From CAYZJV01 sp964616275 (GTDB lineage: Bacteria; Spirochaetota; Spirochaetia; Sphaerochaetales; Sphaerochaetaceae), in contig CAZTUL010000065.1 of assembly GCA_964616275.1 (NCBI GenBank), positions 1 through 12,176 on the forward strand: 12,176 bases of DNA, given 5' to 3'. Below are positions 5,674 through 12,176 of this stretch, one piece after another. The position numbers were made by a program, and so were the translations under genes. The notes under the pieces are model-generated. The model did not search any database. It was not told the origin of the DNA and worked only from the letters and a program-made list of their open reading frames with translations. Each line of letters opens with the position of its first letter. The stretch's first letter is position 1.

Positions 5674-6692
5674 GTATCTTTACTCGCCTCAATCCTCCGG
5701 TGTATCAGGGGACTCACAAGAAAACAGAGTACTTTGAGGGTTGGTACTTTAAAATGACTACCAGCCGTTCATCTGCTGCCGCACATAAAGAGAAACAAGG
5801 TGATGTTCTGGCCGTGATTCCTGGAATATCTCGAGGTAGAGATCAGTCTGATAGTCACGCATTCATACAGGTATTTTCAAGCAGGGAAAATCGGAGCTGG
5901 TACATACGATATCCGGCAGATGAATTTTTTGCCGATACGAGAAAATTTGAGATCAGAATTGGAAACAATCATTTTAATGAAAATGGAATCACTTTAGCAA
6001 TCAATCATGAAACACTCGTGCTCAAGGGAACAGTTATGCATGGAAACTTTCACCCTTTCCCCGTGACACTCGCCGCACCAGGGATTATGGGCTGGTACGC
6101 ATACGTACCACGAATGGAATGTTTTCATGGTGTTGTTTCGCTTAACCATATCATCTCCGGAACACTAGCACTTAATGGGACGATACATGATTTTTCCGGA
6201 GGAAGTGGATACTGTGAAAAAGATTGGGGCAGTTCATTTCCAAGTGCTTATCTCTGGATACAATCAAATACTTTTTCCAACATCAGCGGTAATACATCCT
6301 GTATGGTCTCTGTAGCGAGAATTCCCTTTTTGGGACGAACATTTACCGGATTTCTTGGCTTTGTATCCTCAGGTGAAACCCTGTACAGATTTGGAACCTA
6401 TACTGGGGCAAGCATAAGAACATTGGAAACCACTGAAACAACAGCATTCCTACGCATCCGTGACACCCGTCACCTGTATGAATTCTATGCAGAACTTGGA
6501 CCAACAGGACACCTCGCGGCTCCCCGCCAGGGATCCATGGACAGGACCATCCTCGAAAGCCTCAAGGGAACTATCAACCTGACAATTACACGATTGAAAG
6601 ATCAGACTGTTGTACTCCACGATGTAGGTGCCCTTGCAGGAATAGAGCTATCAGAGGCCCACACCTTACCGATAGCTCAACACCAAAATTAA
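5670..6692 (+). CDS. Tocopherol-cyclase-like protein
   Basis: A 340-residue protein of the tocopherol cyclase family (Pfam Tocopherol_cycl as I recall). Hallmarks in order: YFEGWYFK (residues 21-28), AVIPGIS (48-54), HAFIQVF (63-69), GWYAYVPRMECFHG (141-154) and GYCEKDWGSSFPSAYLW (180-196). In plants and cyanobacteria the family closes the chromanol ring of vitamin E. Bacteria like this one are not expected to make tocopherol, so the substrate is unknown; lipid or terpenoid binding or cyclisation is inference. There is no signal peptide, so it is probably cytoplasmic or membrane-peripheral. I chose ATG 5670, not the in-frame ATG at 5646: AGAGGAG (5658-5664) lies five bases upstream, and the ATG overlaps the upstream stop as ATGA. 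It ends three bases from a convergent nitroreductase gene. Confidence 0.8.
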   Translation: MSIFTRLNPPVYQGTHKKTEYFEGWYFKMTTSRSSAAAHKEKQGDVLAVIPGISRGRDQSDSHAFIQVFSSRENRSWYIRYPADEFFADTRKFEIRIGNNHFNENGITLAINHETLVLKGTVMHGNFHPFPVTLAAPGIMGWYAYVPRMECFHGVVSLNHIISGTLALNGTIHDFSGGSGYCEKDWGSSFPSAYLWIQSNTFSNISGNTSCMVSVARIPFLGRTFTGFLGFVSSGETLYRFGTYTGASIRTLETTETTAFLRIRDTRHLYEFYAELGPTGHLAAPRQGSMDRTILESLKGTINLTITRLKDQTVVLHDVGALAGIELSEAHTLPIAQHQN

Positions 6693-6695
6693 ATA

Positions 6696-7268
6696 CTACT
6701 TATCTTTTGGAACGAGTCGCTCATCCCATCGGGAGAATGTGGCAATATCTTCAATAGGTTTTCGCAGGCGTGGTCCTATCTCAGATTCACGATGCTTTTC
6801 ATTCAAATCGTCCATTTCACCTGGATGACCGAGAATCACCAGAGTTTCAAGCACAAACTCTTCTGGTACACCGAGAACCTTCTTCGCTGCATCCGCATTG
6901 AATCCGGCAATTGGGTGAACATACAGCCCCTCATGAACTGCCTGAAGTTGAAATGACATTGCAGCCATGCCTAGCTCAAAGAAGGCATAATCTCGATCAC
7001 CTATTTGCATACTCCAAGAAGGATGTGTCACAAACGCTGCAATGACAGGAGCCTTCTGAGCCCAATAATTACCTCTCGACAGGGTCTCTTTCAGTGCAGC
7101 TAATTGAGTATCATCATCAACAGTGATAATCCTCCAAGGTTGGTTATTTCCACTCGATGGTGCGGTATGTGCGGCCTCAATTAGACGATTAATAACGTCC
7201 CGACTTATGTTCTTTGTTGAGAGTGCACGATATGCACGACGAGACTCTATAACAGGTACTAATGGCAT
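6696..7268 (-). CDS. Nitroreductase-family FMN oxidoreductase
   Basis: A 190-residue flavoprotein of the nitroreductase fold, expected to be a homodimer that uses FMN and NAD(P)H to reduce nitro compounds, quinones or similar substrates. Visible family features are the FMN-phosphate motif ESRRAYR (residues 8-14), APSSGNNQPW (36-45) and the C-terminal LVILGHPG (143-150). The length fits the compact subfamily. I chose the ATG at 7268: AGGAGG (complement of 7275-7280) is six bases upstream, whereas the in-frame ATG at 7292 lacks a ribosome-binding site and would add eight residues. It is divergent from the polyamine operon and tail-to-tail with the tocopherol-cyclase-like gene. The substrate cannot be predicted. 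Confidence 0.87.
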   Translation of the reverse strand: MPLVPVIESRRAYRALSTKNISRDVINRLIEAAHTAPSSGNNQPWRIITVDDDTQLAALKETLSRGNYWAQKAPVIAAFVTHPSWSMQIGDRDYAFFELGMAAMSFQLQAVHEGLYVHPIAGFNADAAKKVLGVPEEFVLETLVILGHPGEMDDLNEKHRESEIGPRLRKPIEDIATFSRWDERLVPKDK

Positions 7269-7386
7269 GTAAATCCTCCTAGAAATATGCAATATGATTT
7301 GCGTGATAAGCGATTGCTTTATACATAATATAGTAAGTATTTCGGCTACCGTCCAGAAGATACCACATGAGGAATCACGTTATCTC

Positions 7387-7415
7387 TTAAACATGAAGCA
7401 ACTATCTGGTATACT
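7387..7415 (+). promoter_or_regulatory. Extended -10 promoter of the polyamine operon
   Basis: TATACT at 7410-7415 is preceded by TGG (7407-7409), an extended -10 element. A weak -35 (TTAAAC, 7387-7392) sits 17 bases upstream. The start of transcription would be near 7422, giving a leader of about 32 nt before the speA ATG. Confidence 0.5.
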
Positions 7416-7426
7416 CTCAGATACCA
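7403..7426. promoter_or_regulatory. Candidate operator over the polyamine promoter
   Basis: TATCTG (7403-7408) and CAGATA (7418-7423) form an inverted repeat that brackets the -10 box. The core TGGTAT/ATACCA occurs three times here: 7407-7412, 7421-7426 and, upstream, 7360-7365; the last two are inside identical 8-mers AGATACCA (7358-7365, 7419-7426). The placement suits a repressor site. No regulator gene is in the window. Confidence 0.35.
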
Positions 7427-7453
7427 TTTACATTACGTTGATAAGGAAGGAAC

Positions 7454-9256
7454 ATGGGAAGTACAGGAACCAACAGATGGAGCGTGGAGGATGCAAAAGA
7501 GTTGTATCGAATCGATGAATGGGGCAATGGCTACTTCCACATTGCCGAAGATGGTGAAGTGCATGTCAGACTGAAAGGGAAATCGCATCAATCTTCCATA
7601 AGCCTCAAGCAAATAGCAAACGGATTGCAGGACCGTGGGTTAAAACTGCCTGTACTCCTCCGTTTCAGTGATATTCTCGATGATCGGATAAAATACATTA
7701 ACGAGAGTTTTGCTCAAGCCATTTCCGATGCCGGATACTCCGGCTCATATCGCGGTGTGTACCCAGTCAAAGTTAACCAGCAACAACAGGTTATAGAAGA
7801 AATCGCCCATTTTGGGAAACAATATCACCATGGGCTGGAAACCGGCAGCAAAGCAGAACTTATTGCAGCCCTTGCATACCTGGATGATCCTGATGCATAT
7901 CTGGTCTGTAACGGCTACAAGGATGAAGAATACATAGACCTCGCTCTTCGCGGTATTCTCCTGGGAATACAAACCGTCTTAGTAGTAGAAATGCCAAGCG
8001 AAGTCTCAGTGATTATTGAACGAGCTCGGGAACTCGATATTCGCCCTACCATTGGGATTCGTATGAAGCCTTCAACGGTTGCAAGCGGACATTGGACAGA
8101 TAGTGGCGGTGATCGCAGTGCATTTGGGCTCAATACGACGCAAATTATCCACGTGGTTGATCAGCTTCGCGAGGTGGGGATGCTCGATTGTCTCAAATTA
8201 CTTCACTATCACCTCGGTTCCCAAATACCCAATATTCACGACATACGTCTCGGAGCAACTGAGGCAGCACGATTTTATGTTGGACTGGTTAATGAGGGAG
8301 CCCCAATGGGATTGCTCGATATCGGAGGTGGACTTGCCATTGATTACGATGGAAGCAGTTCCAACTCTGGTAATAGTCGCAATTATTCCATGAAGGAGTA
8401 TTGTGACGATGTAGTTGAAGAGATTATGACAATTTGTAATGAGGCGCAGATTCCCCACCCCACCATTATGAGTGAATCGGGCAGAGCTCTGGTTGCCTAC
8501 TATTCTGTCCTTCTCTTAAACATTCTTGATACAAATGTGTTTCTCCCCGAGTCCACACAGAATCCGTTCCCCAATTCTATGAGTTCCGTGCTCGATAATC
8601 TTCGTTATGTAAAAAAAATGCTCAATGAAAAAAATCTTCAAGAGTGCCTGAACGATTTAAATTATTATAGAGAAGAGGTACGAAACAAATTTCTTTACGG
8701 CACTGTAAATATTCGAGAACGTGCTGCTGCTGAACACCTCTACTGGTCGATTATGACTGAGATTTCTGAAATCGCACAGAAACAGCAGTATCTTCCACCG
8801 GAGATGAAACACCTGGATCANNNNNNNNNNNNNNNNNNNNNNNNNNNNNNNNNNNNNNNNNNNNNNNNNNNNNNNNNNNNNNNNNNNNNNNNNNNNNNNN
8901 NNNNNNNNNNNNNNNNNNNNGATAATGATTACATCCTTGGGGTATTTCTCGTCGGAGCCTATCAGGAAACACTTGGAGACCTCCATAATCTGCTGGGAGA
9001 TACCAACGTAGTAAGCGTAACCTACGACGATAATGGCACATTCAGACTGCATAATGAGCTCGATGGTGATACCGTAGCTGATGTATTAAGTTATGTAGAG
9101 TACGAACCGAAGAAACTTGAATCACTTATCCGTATGAAGGCTGAGAATGCTGTACGCGACGGCTTCATTACTCCCCAGCAACGAAGAAAAATTATCACGA
9201 GTTATGTCGCTGGGTTACGAGGCTATACCTACTACGAAACCGATCAGGAGGACTAG
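7454..9256 (+). CDS. speA: Biosynthetic arginine decarboxylase, interrupted by an assembly gap
   Basis: A cytoplasmic PLP enzyme that decarboxylates arginine to agmatine, the first step of this polyamine operon. The visible part fits the large SpeA family: the PLP lysine in YRGVYPVKVNQ (Lys106), the HYHLGSQI strand, the phosphate-binding LDIGGG, SESGRALV, the helical insertion typical of SpeA between about residues 370 and 440, and VGAYQE after the gap. A run of 100 N (8821-8920) replaces the stretch that in relatives carries the conserved NFSLFQS and CDSDG motifs, including the active-site cysteine. The frame is continuous as written (600 codons with 34 unknown), but relatives have about 75 residues there, so the true protein is probably near 640. 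AAGGAAGG precedes the ATG. The next gene starts six bases after the stop. Confidence 0.93.
   Translation: MGSTGTNRWSVEDAKELYRIDEWGNGYFHIAEDGEVHVRLKGKSHQSSISLKQIANGLQDRGLKLPVLLRFSDILDDRIKYINESFAQAISDAGYSGSYRGVYPVKVNQQQQVIEEIAHFGKQYHHGLETGSKAELIAALAYLDDPDAYLVCNGYKDEEYIDLALRGILLGIQTVLVVEMPSEVSVIIERARELDIRPTIGIRMKPSTVASGHWTDSGGDRSAFGLNTTQIIHVVDQLREVGMLDCLKLLHYHLGSQIPNIHDIRLGATEAARFYVGLVNEGAPMGLLDIGGGLAIDYDGSSSNSGNSRNYSMKEYCDDVVEEIMTICNEAQIPHPTIMSESGRALVAYYSVLLLNILDTNVFLPESTQNPFPNSMSSVLDNLRYVKKMLNEKNLQECLNDLNYYREEVRNKFLYGTVNIRERAAAEHLYWSIMTEISEIAQKQQYLPPEMKHLDXXXXXXXXXXXXXXXXXXXXXXXXXXXXXXXXXXDNDYILGVFLVGAYQETLGDLHNLLGDTNVVSVTYDDNGTFRLHNELDGDTVADVLSYVEYEPKKLESLIRMKAENAVRDGFITPQQRRKIITSYVAGLRGYTYYETDQED
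8821..8920. other. Assembly gap (100 N)
   Basis: Exactly 100 undetermined bases inside speA. The round number suggests a placeholder of unknown length joining two contigs, not a measured gap. The reading frame lines up across it as written. Confidence 0.95.
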
Positions 9257-9262
9257 GAAAGA

Positions 9263-10471
9263 ATGAAAAAGAGATTAATGATTATTGGAGCCGGCGGAGT
9301 AGGCAATGTTGTAACAAAAAAATGTGCCCGCATGGAAGATGTGTATGAGCGCATCCTGCTGGCAAGTAGAACCAAAGCCAAGTGTGATGCAATAGCTGCA
9401 GAATCGGGCCCGGTTAAGGTAGACACAGCCGAAATTGATGCCGATTCTGTTGACGCATTAGTCGCTCTCATGAACCAGTACAAACCCGACCTCGTTATCA
9501 ATGTGGCACTCCCGTATCAAGATCTGCCTATTATGGAAGCTTGTTTAAAAAGTGGAGTTCACTACCTTGATACTGCAAATTATGAACCGAAGGATAAAGC
9601 CGAGTTTGAGTATTCATGGCAGTGGAAATTACATGACCGATTCAAGGAAAGCGGTCTCACCGCCTTGCTTGGAAGCGGCTTTGATCCTGGTGTGACTAAT
9701 GTGTTCACCGCATATGCGGCAAAGCACTATTTTGATGAAATTCACTTTCTTGATATTGTTGATTGTAATGCGGGAGATCATGGTAAATCTTTCGCTACTA
9801 ATTTTAATCCTGAAATCAATATCAGGGAGATTACTCAATCGGGTCGTTACTATAAAGATGGTGTGTGGAAACGAACAGAGCCTTTAGAGATCCACCAGGA
9901 TATCTCGTATCCAGAGATTGGACCCCGCCCTTCGTATTTACTGTATCATGAAGAGCTTGAATCATTGGTAAAGCATTTCCCAACGATACGACAAGCTCGT
10001 TTTTGGATGACTTTCAGTGAGCAATACATTACACACCTCCGTGTACTGCAGGATGTGGGTATGACGAGTATTGAACCGATTGAATATGAAGGATTGCAAA
10101 TTCAACCACTCCAGTTTTTAAAAGCTGTTCTGCCGGAACCCTCTTCACTTGGAGAACATTATCAGGGGAAAACCTCAATTGGTGTTCAGCTACGGGGAAT
10201 CAAGGAGGGGAAAGAGCGTACGGTGTATATCTACAATAACTGCAGCCACCAGGCAGCGTATCGCGATACAAAAGCACAAGGTGTTTCGTATACCACCGGA
10301 GTGCCTGCCGCTATAGGAGGACGCCTACTGGCACTTGGGATATGGAAAAATCCGGGAGTCTGGAACATGGAGCAATTTGACCCAGACCCCTTTATGGAAC
10401 TTCTTCCCAAACTAGGATTACCCTGGGTAATCGAAGTGGATAAAGACCTCGCTTTCTCCCATAAGGAGTAG
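9263..10471 (+). CDS. Carboxyspermidine (carboxynorspermidine) dehydrogenase, saccharopine-dehydrogenase family
   Basis: A 402-residue NAD(P)H-dependent enzyme that reductively joins putrescine to aspartate beta-semialdehyde to give carboxyspermidine; with 1,3-diaminopropane the product would be carboxynorspermidine. The N-terminal Rossmann motif GAGGVG is at residues 9-14, followed by the saccharopine-dehydrogenase pattern: LVINVALPYQD near 75-85, GVHYLDTANYE, and the ligand-pocket motif GSGFDPGVTNVF. Length fits the family at about 400. AGGAAAG lies immediately before the ATG and AGGAGGA slightly further up. Only six bases separate it from speA and three from the decarboxylase gene, so it is certainly in the operon. 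With speA and speB supplying putrescine, spermidine is the likely end product. Often annotated as saccharopine dehydrogenase or Lys1; the neighbours argue against lysine metabolism. Confidence 0.92.
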   Translation: MKKRLMIIGAGGVGNVVTKKCARMEDVYERILLASRTKAKCDAIAAESGPVKVDTAEIDADSVDALVALMNQYKPDLVINVALPYQDLPIMEACLKSGVHYLDTANYEPKDKAEFEYSWQWKLHDRFKESGLTALLGSGFDPGVTNVFTAYAAKHYFDEIHFLDIVDCNAGDHGKSFATNFNPEINIREITQSGRYYKDGVWKRTEPLEIHQDISYPEIGPRPSYLLYHEELESLVKHFPTIRQARFWMTFSEQYITHLRVLQDVGMTSIEPIEYEGLQIQPLQFLKAVLPEPSSLGEHYQGKTSIGVQLRGIKEGKERTVYIYNNCSHQAAYRDTKAQGVSYTTGVPAAIGGRLLALGIWKNPGVWNMEQFDPDPFMELLPKLGLPWVIEVDKDLAFSHKE

Positions 10472-10474
10472 GAC

Positions 10475-11611
10475 ATGGTAGATCCTCATGCGATAGAACA
10501 TACTCCTGCATTTGTGTTGGAATATGATCGATTCAAGGAAAATCTTGCACTAATCGAATCTCTGCAAAGACGGATACCGGCACGATTCCTCCTTGCTCTC
10601 AAGGGGTTTGCCATGCACGCTGTGTTCGATGATATTGCACAAGTGGCTACCGGAGCTACAGCAAGCAGTCTCTATGAAGCACAACTTGCATCTGAGCACT
10701 TTTCAGAGGTGCACGCATACTGTCCCGTTTATATTCCTCACGATTTTCCTTTGATACAATCGCTAGCAAAGCATATCACATTCAATTCGATTGCTCAGTA
10801 TAAGCAATATCGCCCACTCCTTTCGGAAAACAAAGCTGGACTTCGCATCAATCCCGAGTACTCCACAGTCGAAACCGACCTCTACAATGCTTGTGTACCG
10901 GGTACACGTCTTGGTGTTGCAGCTACTGAGTTAAAAAAACTACCTGAAGGAATCTCTGGCCTTCATGTGCATAATCTCTGTGAAAGTGGAGCAGAAGAGC
11001 TTGCAGGCACGATTTCTAATATAGAAAGACTCTTTGGGCATCTTCTCCCGGATATCTCATGGCTTAACCTTGGAGGCGGCCATCTTGTAACTCGTACCGG
11101 GTACAAACTTGACTTACTCGAAGAGACGTTGACAAAATTCCATGATGCCTACCCTTATATAGAATTGATTCTAGAGCCTGGAGCAGCTTTTGTGTGGGAA
11201 ACGGGTGTTTTGGTGGCAGAGGTGCTCGATAGCGTGACACATGGTGGATACACTACTGTTATGCTTGATACTTCTTTTGCTGCCCATATGCCTGATTGTC
11301 TGGAAATGCCGTATACTCCACGTATAAGAAATGGACGTATTTATAAACCAGGAGAAAATTTGCAACAAGGAGAAAAGCTAGTTCGCCTTGGAGGAAATTC
11401 GTGCCTTGCTGGCGATTGGGTTGGAGATTATGTAGTTCCTAAACACTTCGAAATTGGAGAGCGGATCGTCTTCGAAGATATGATGCACTACACCATGGTG
11501 AAAACCAACATGTTTAATGGCATTGCACTCCCCGACCTTGGCATCTGGAACAATACGTACCGGGTACAAAAGCGATTCTCGTATGAGAATTATAAAGATC
11601 GGTTATCATGA
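10475..11611 (+). CDS. nspC: Carboxynorspermidine/carboxyspermidine decarboxylase
   Basis: A 378-residue PLP enzyme of the alanine-racemase-fold decarboxylase group that removes CO2 from carboxyspermidine to form spermidine. The PLP lysine is Lys43 in LLALKGFAMH. Also visible are HVHNLCE near 167-173, the glycine-rich LNLGGGH, LILEPGAAF, and the late active-site segment GGNSCLAGDWVGDY with the conserved cysteine. Length matches NspC proteins (about 375-380). AAGGAG (10463-10468) is six bases upstream of the ATG. It lies three bases after the dehydrogenase and ten bases before speB. Substrate preference between carboxyspermidine and carboxynorspermidine cannot be read directly; pathway context favours carboxyspermidine. 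Confidence 0.93.
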   Translation: MVDPHAIEHTPAFVLEYDRFKENLALIESLQRRIPARFLLALKGFAMHAVFDDIAQVATGATASSLYEAQLASEHFSEVHAYCPVYIPHDFPLIQSLAKHITFNSIAQYKQYRPLLSENKAGLRINPEYSTVETDLYNACVPGTRLGVAATELKKLPEGISGLHVHNLCESGAEELAGTISNIERLFGHLLPDISWLNLGGGHLVTRTGYKLDLLEETLTKFHDAYPYIELILEPGAAFVWETGVLVAEVLDSVTHGGYTTVMLDTSFAAHMPDCLEMPYTPRIRNGRIYKPGENLQQGEKLVRLGGNSCLAGDWVGDYVVPKHFEIGERIVFEDMMHYTMVKTNMFNGIALPDLGIWNNTYRVQKRFSYENYKDRLS

Positions 11612-11621
11612 GGTGGACACC

Positions 11622-12176
11622 ATGAATTCTCTCAATAATTTTCTCGATTCTGAGTACCCTCAGACCGATATAGACAACGCACGTTTCCACATAATTCCCG
11701 TACCGCTTGAGGCCACCGTCTCATACGGTGGGGGTACCTCAAAAGGTCCTGAAGCAATCCTTGCAGCCTCCACTCAACTTGAAAAACAGATTGAGCAGTA
11801 TGGAGAACCAGGGGCATTAGGCATGCACACACATCATGCAATTGATTGTAATTACAAGAGTTCTGTTCAAGAGGTGTTCAATCGCATTCAAAATAAAATT
11901 TCGACTATTAGAAAAAATCACAACATTCCCATTCTTCTTGGTGGTGAACATAGTATTACAAATGGAATGATAAACTACCTGGCAATCAAAGAAGAACCTG
12001 AACCGATTGGTATGATTCAATTCGATGCCCACATGGATCTCCGCAACGATTATGAAGGAAGTATATACAGTCATGCATGCGTTATGCGACGTGCCGTGGA
12101 ATCGGGAATTCCCCTTTTCCAGGTGGGAATACGCAATTTTACCGACGAAGAATTAGGTATCCGTAATAGGTACCTG
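11622..12176 (+). CDS. speB: Agmatinase, 3' end beyond the window
   Basis: The first 185 residues of a ureohydrolase that splits agmatine into putrescine and urea with a binuclear manganese centre. Metal ligands visible are His110 in LGGEHS and Asp135, His137 and Asp139 in DAHMDLR; His151 in YSHACVMRR is the usual following active-site histidine. The final ligand motif (DxDxxD) lies past the window edge. The N-terminal GGGTSKGPEAI is typical of agmatinases, and full-length proteins have about 290-300 residues. AGGTGG (11611-11616) precedes the ATG. It is the fourth gene of the polyamine operon and supplies the putrescine used by the dehydrogenase. Arginase and other ureohydrolases share the motifs, but speA in the same operon makes agmatine the natural substrate. 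Confidence 0.92.
   Translation, partial: MNSLNNFLDSEYPQTDIDNARFHIIPVPLEATVSYGGGTSKGPEAILAASTQLEKQIEQYGEPGALGMHTHHAIDCNYKSSVQEVFNRIQNKISTIRKNHNIPILLGGEHSITNGMINYLAIKEEPEPIGMIQFDAHMDLRNDYEGSIYSHACVMRRAVESGIPLFQVGIRNFTDEELGIRNRYL

Noticed and set aside
7294..7518. A 74-codon open frame before and into speA
   Set aside because: It covers the promoter region, has no domain features and overlaps the start of speA in a different frame.
8657..9052. Two minus-strand open frames spanning the N run
   Set aside because: Both are kept open by the unknown bases and lie opposite the well-supported speA frame.
9263..10471. Saccharopine dehydrogenase of lysine metabolism
   Set aside because: The fold is shared, but the neighbours are all polyamine genes and the motifs fit the carboxyspermidine dehydrogenase subgroup.

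Overview
The window reads as chromosomal DNA of a Gram-negative-type (diderm) bacterium with moderate to low GC. The best guess is a spirochaete or a relative. The betaine-binding protein has an export signal ending in Gly-Gly-Ser-Gln-Glu with no lipobox cysteine, a style I associate with spirochaete binding proteins, and the alternative spermidine pathway fits such a lineage. This assignment is an inference. A run of exactly 100 N shows a draft scaffold.

Positions 1-110 hold the 3' part of a tRNA-Asn (anticodon GTT) and its terminator. Positions 231-879 hold two small membrane-protein genes on the + strand: a complete four-helix protein, and a second gene that stops after 51 codons and looks like the remnant of a longer one.

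Positions 954-5164 encode a complete osmoprotectant (glycine betaine type) ABC importer related to E. coli OsmF/YehZ-YehY-YehX-YehW. The binding-protein gene points left. The permease, ATPase and second permease genes point right as an operon. The 234-bp space between them carries two well-formed back-to-back sigma70-type promoters and phased A-tracts. The second permease probably starts at a TTG inside the ATPase gene.

Positions 5242-6692 are a tightly coupled pair: an exported protein of unknown function, then a tocopherol-cyclase-like protein joined to it by an ATGA overlap. A nitroreductase-family gene converges on the pair with only 3 bp between stop codons.

Positions 7454 to the window end are a polyamine operon: arginine decarboxylase (speA, interrupted by the assembly gap), carboxyspermidine dehydrogenase, carboxyspermidine/carboxynorspermidine decarboxylase (nspC) and agmatinase (speB, cut by the window end). 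Together they form a full route: arginine to agmatine (SpeA), agmatine to putrescine (SpeB), putrescine plus aspartate semialdehyde to carboxyspermidine (dehydrogenase), and carboxyspermidine to spermidine (decarboxylase). This is the S-adenosylmethionine-independent pathway. An extended -10 promoter overlapped by a dyad lies directly upstream of speA.

The best-supported biology is the compact alternative spermidine operon and the split betaine importer. The least understood element is the exported-protein/tocopherol-cyclase-like pair. I saw no CRISPR array, insertion sequence or prophage gene.
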